A stretch of DNA of 5,979 nucleotides, taken from contig CAZGQY010000229.1 in the NCBI GenBank assembly GCA_964528035.1, positions 1-5,979 on the forward strand, in the 5' to 3' direction. Below are positions 4,753-5,979 of the stretch, piece after piece. This DNA comes from CAZGQY01 sp964528035. Lineage in GTDB: Bacteria > Pseudomonadota > Gammaproteobacteria > Methylococcales > UBA1147. Both the position numbers and the translations under genes were made by a program. Each line of letters opens with the position of its first letter. Position 1 is the first letter of the stretch. Under the pieces are notes generated by a model. That model did no database searches and was not told the DNA's origin. It saw only the letters and a list, made by a program, of their open reading frames with translations.

Positions 4753-5628
4753 ATGAATCCAATGACCTCCCGTTTCGATGCAGAATTTGTTGATCTGTTG
4801 CTGCATTCGCCGACATTCTGGAATACCGCGGGATTGTGGATGGGTCTCAGTGTTTTGCTTGCGCTATCGCTGTTGTATTGGCTGCGCTGTCGGGCCTGCA
4901 GACAATGTCGGGCTGTGGCGGGCGACACAAGCGGAGCGGCCGGGGCCGTGGACATGGTACTGACATTGCCGATCTTTATTGTGATTGTGCTGCTGATTGT
5001 CCAGTTTGCGATACTCGCCAATGGCGCGCTGATCGTTCATTATGCGGCCTACACTGCTGCGCGCAGCGCCCGGGTATACAACGATAAATTTGTCTGTCTG
5101 CTTTATCTGCAATCGCGTCCCAATTTGTGCCGTCAACAACAGGCGGTTTATGAACGTGCGGCACGCTTTGCCTTGATCGCCGCTTCTTCCTCCAACCCTT
5201 ATTTGCGCTGCCGCGGCAATTGTGAAGTTCCCGAGTCGATTCTGGCGACCCTGGTTGCGGCTTCTGGAAATCCGCAAAACCGAGCCGATAATGTGCTTAA
5301 AGTTGCCGGCTTTTCGTTTCGCTCGACTCCGGCTCGTGCCCTGCTGAGAAAAGCCCGCTATGCTTTTGACTCGGGAAATTCAAAAATTAATGTCACGACC
5401 CCGCCCCTGGCCTATTTGCCTGCGGTGCAGCAGGGGGGGCAGAACGCTGACGGGGCATTTTCCCGGGTTATGAAAGCAGCGGCAGCGGTATTGCCTGTGG
5501 TGACTGCAAAAGTTTCCTTTGATCTGCATATGTTATTGCCGGTGGGGCGGTTAATTCCCGGAACACAACAGCGTGAACAGGACGGACATTATTATAAAAC
5601 CGCCACCGCCGAGGTGACTTTACTATGA
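4753..5628 (+). CDS. TadE-like pseudopilin with an extra N-terminal membrane span
   Basis: The product has 291 residues from ATG 4753, with AGGAGA 9 nt upstream; the frame is open further upstream into the peptidase gene, but without a ribosome site. Residues about 22-44 form a first membrane span. Next comes a cysteine cluster, RCRACRQCR (45-53), then SGAAGAVDMVLTLPIFIVIV, which resembles the TadE prepilin signature (small residues, an acidic residue, then Leu-Pro and a hydrophobic helix, about 65-92). Normal TadE proteins begin at about that point, so the extra span and Cys cluster are additions. The acidic residue, Asp67, is at +6 from Gly61 rather than the usual +5, so processing is uncertain. 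The remaining 200 residues should be periplasmic and hold four cysteines (115, 126, 153, 157) that could pair. It probably acts as a minor pilin or assembly factor. The stop overlaps the next start by 4 nt. Confidence 0.75.
   Translation: MNPMTSRFDAEFVDLLLHSPTFWNTAGLWMGLSVLLALSLLYWLRCRACRQCRAVAGDTSGAAGAVDMVLTLPIFIVIVLLIVQFAILANGALIVHYAAYTAARSARVYNDKFVCLLYLQSRPNLCRQQQAVYERAARFALIAASSSNPYLRCRGNCEVPESILATLVAASGNPQNRADNVLKVAGFSFRSTPARALLRKARYAFDSGNSKINVTTPPLAYLPAVQQGGQNADGAFSRVMKAAAAVLPVVTAKVSFDLHMLLPVGRLIPGTQQREQDGHYYKTATAEVTLL
5611..5616 (+). promoter_or_regulatory. Ribosome binding site of the TadG-like gene
   Basis: GAGGTG inside the end of the TadE-like gene lies 8 nt before ATG 5625, supporting translation coupled through the ATGA overlap. 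Confidence 0.6.
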
Positions 5629-5979
5629 TCGCGGAATTGCTTTGCCGATTGCACCGGGATCAGCGGGGACAGGTACTGCCACTGATGATTCTGGGAATCG
5701 CGGGCTTTGTATTATTGGTCGGCATGGTCATCAACACCGGCCAGTCGACTGCAGACCGAATGCTTGTGCAAAACGGCGCGGATGCAGCAGTGATCACGCA
5801 GGCGTCGTGGGCGGCTCGGTCACTGAATATCATGGCGATGAACAATGTCGGTCAGAGTCAGATGTTTACTGCGTTTATGGTGACCGAAGCCTTATCCTGG
5901 ACGATGGCTGAAGCCGCCAAAGAAGCCATTGAGCAAATCACAGCGGTGCAGCGTGTGGCTCGCGCTTTCGCGGGCGTCG
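5625..5979 (+). CDS. TadG-like Flp pilus assembly protein, 3' end outside the window
   Basis: The 5' portion encodes 118 residues with no stop before the window ends, so the protein is incomplete. It starts at ATG 5625, overlapping the previous stop as ATGA. A short basic start (CRLHRDQRGQ) is followed by one membrane span at about 16-37 (VLPLMILGIAGFVLLVGMVI), then TGQSTADRMLVQNGADAAV and ARSLNIMAMNNVGQSQM. The Arg-Gly-Gln before the span and the QNGADAA segment are typical of TadG-like proteins, whose bulk lies in the periplasm. Full-length members are several hundred residues. It probably anchors or helps assemble the pilus in the envelope. The tight coupling with the TadE-like gene suggests they act as a pair. 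Confidence 0.8.
   Translation, partial: MIAELLCRLHRDQRGQVLPLMILGIAGFVLLVGMVINTGQSTADRMLVQNGADAAVITQASWAARSLNIMAMNNVGQSQMFTAFMVTEALSWTMAEAAKEAIEQITAVQRVARAFAGV

Noticed and set aside
1..5979. CRISPR array, tRNA or rRNA genes
   Set aside because: No regularly spaced repeats and no tRNA- or rRNA-like sequence were seen.

Overview
The window looks like a chromosomal stretch from a Gram-negative bacterium, most likely a gammaproteobacterium with intermediate G+C. This rests on the compact operon layout, Shine-Dalgarno starts, Sec-type signal peptide and protein families, and no taxonomic marker is present. All convincing genes are on the + strand. They form what appears to be one operon: a secreted caspase-like (metacaspase-type) protease with a C-terminal DUF4384 domain, followed by a compact Tad/Flp-type pilus locus.

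Layout. Positions 1-575 hold no confident gene. There is a coding-like unassigned frame at 28-192, a good sigma70-like promoter at 242-270 and a leader of about 300 nt. The protease gene is 576-2192. Next comes a small unrecognised gene (2198-2496) that appears to be split by a 153-bp palindromic MITE-like insertion (2245-2397) with 11-bp terminal inverted repeats (10 bp exact) and a perfect 8-bp target duplication (2237-2244 and 2398-2405). A 45-residue single-span membrane protein (2481-2618) overlaps the 3' end of the broken gene. Then follow the CpaF/TadA secretion ATPase (2630-3733), two small related single-span proteins (3735-3917; 3936-4142, Flp-pilin-like), a CpaA/TadV prepilin peptidase (4197-4733), a TadE-like pseudopilin with an extra N-terminal membrane span (4753-5628), and a TadG-like protein running off the end (from 5625).

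How they would work together. The CpaF ATPase powers assembly in the inner membrane. The CpaA-type peptidase trims prepilins. The Flp-like protein is the candidate fibre subunit, and TadE- and TadG-like proteins are candidate minor pilins or assembly factors. The protease is predicted to be periplasmic or secreted, and its small downstream neighbours link it closely to the pilus genes, so it may act on or be regulated with this machine. That link is inference. TadB/TadC platform proteins, the RcpA/CpaC secretin, RcpC/CpaB and TadZ/CpaE are not in the window; they may lie downstream of 5979 or elsewhere.

The most notable points are the MITE that seems to have broken a small gene and split the operon, the coupling of a metacaspase-DUF4384 protein to a Tad-like locus, and the pair of small Flp-like paralogues sharing an F-[RK]-D-x7-W-like core (F to W spacing of 8) and an Asn-Pro-Phe C-terminus, only one of which retains a plausible peptidase site.
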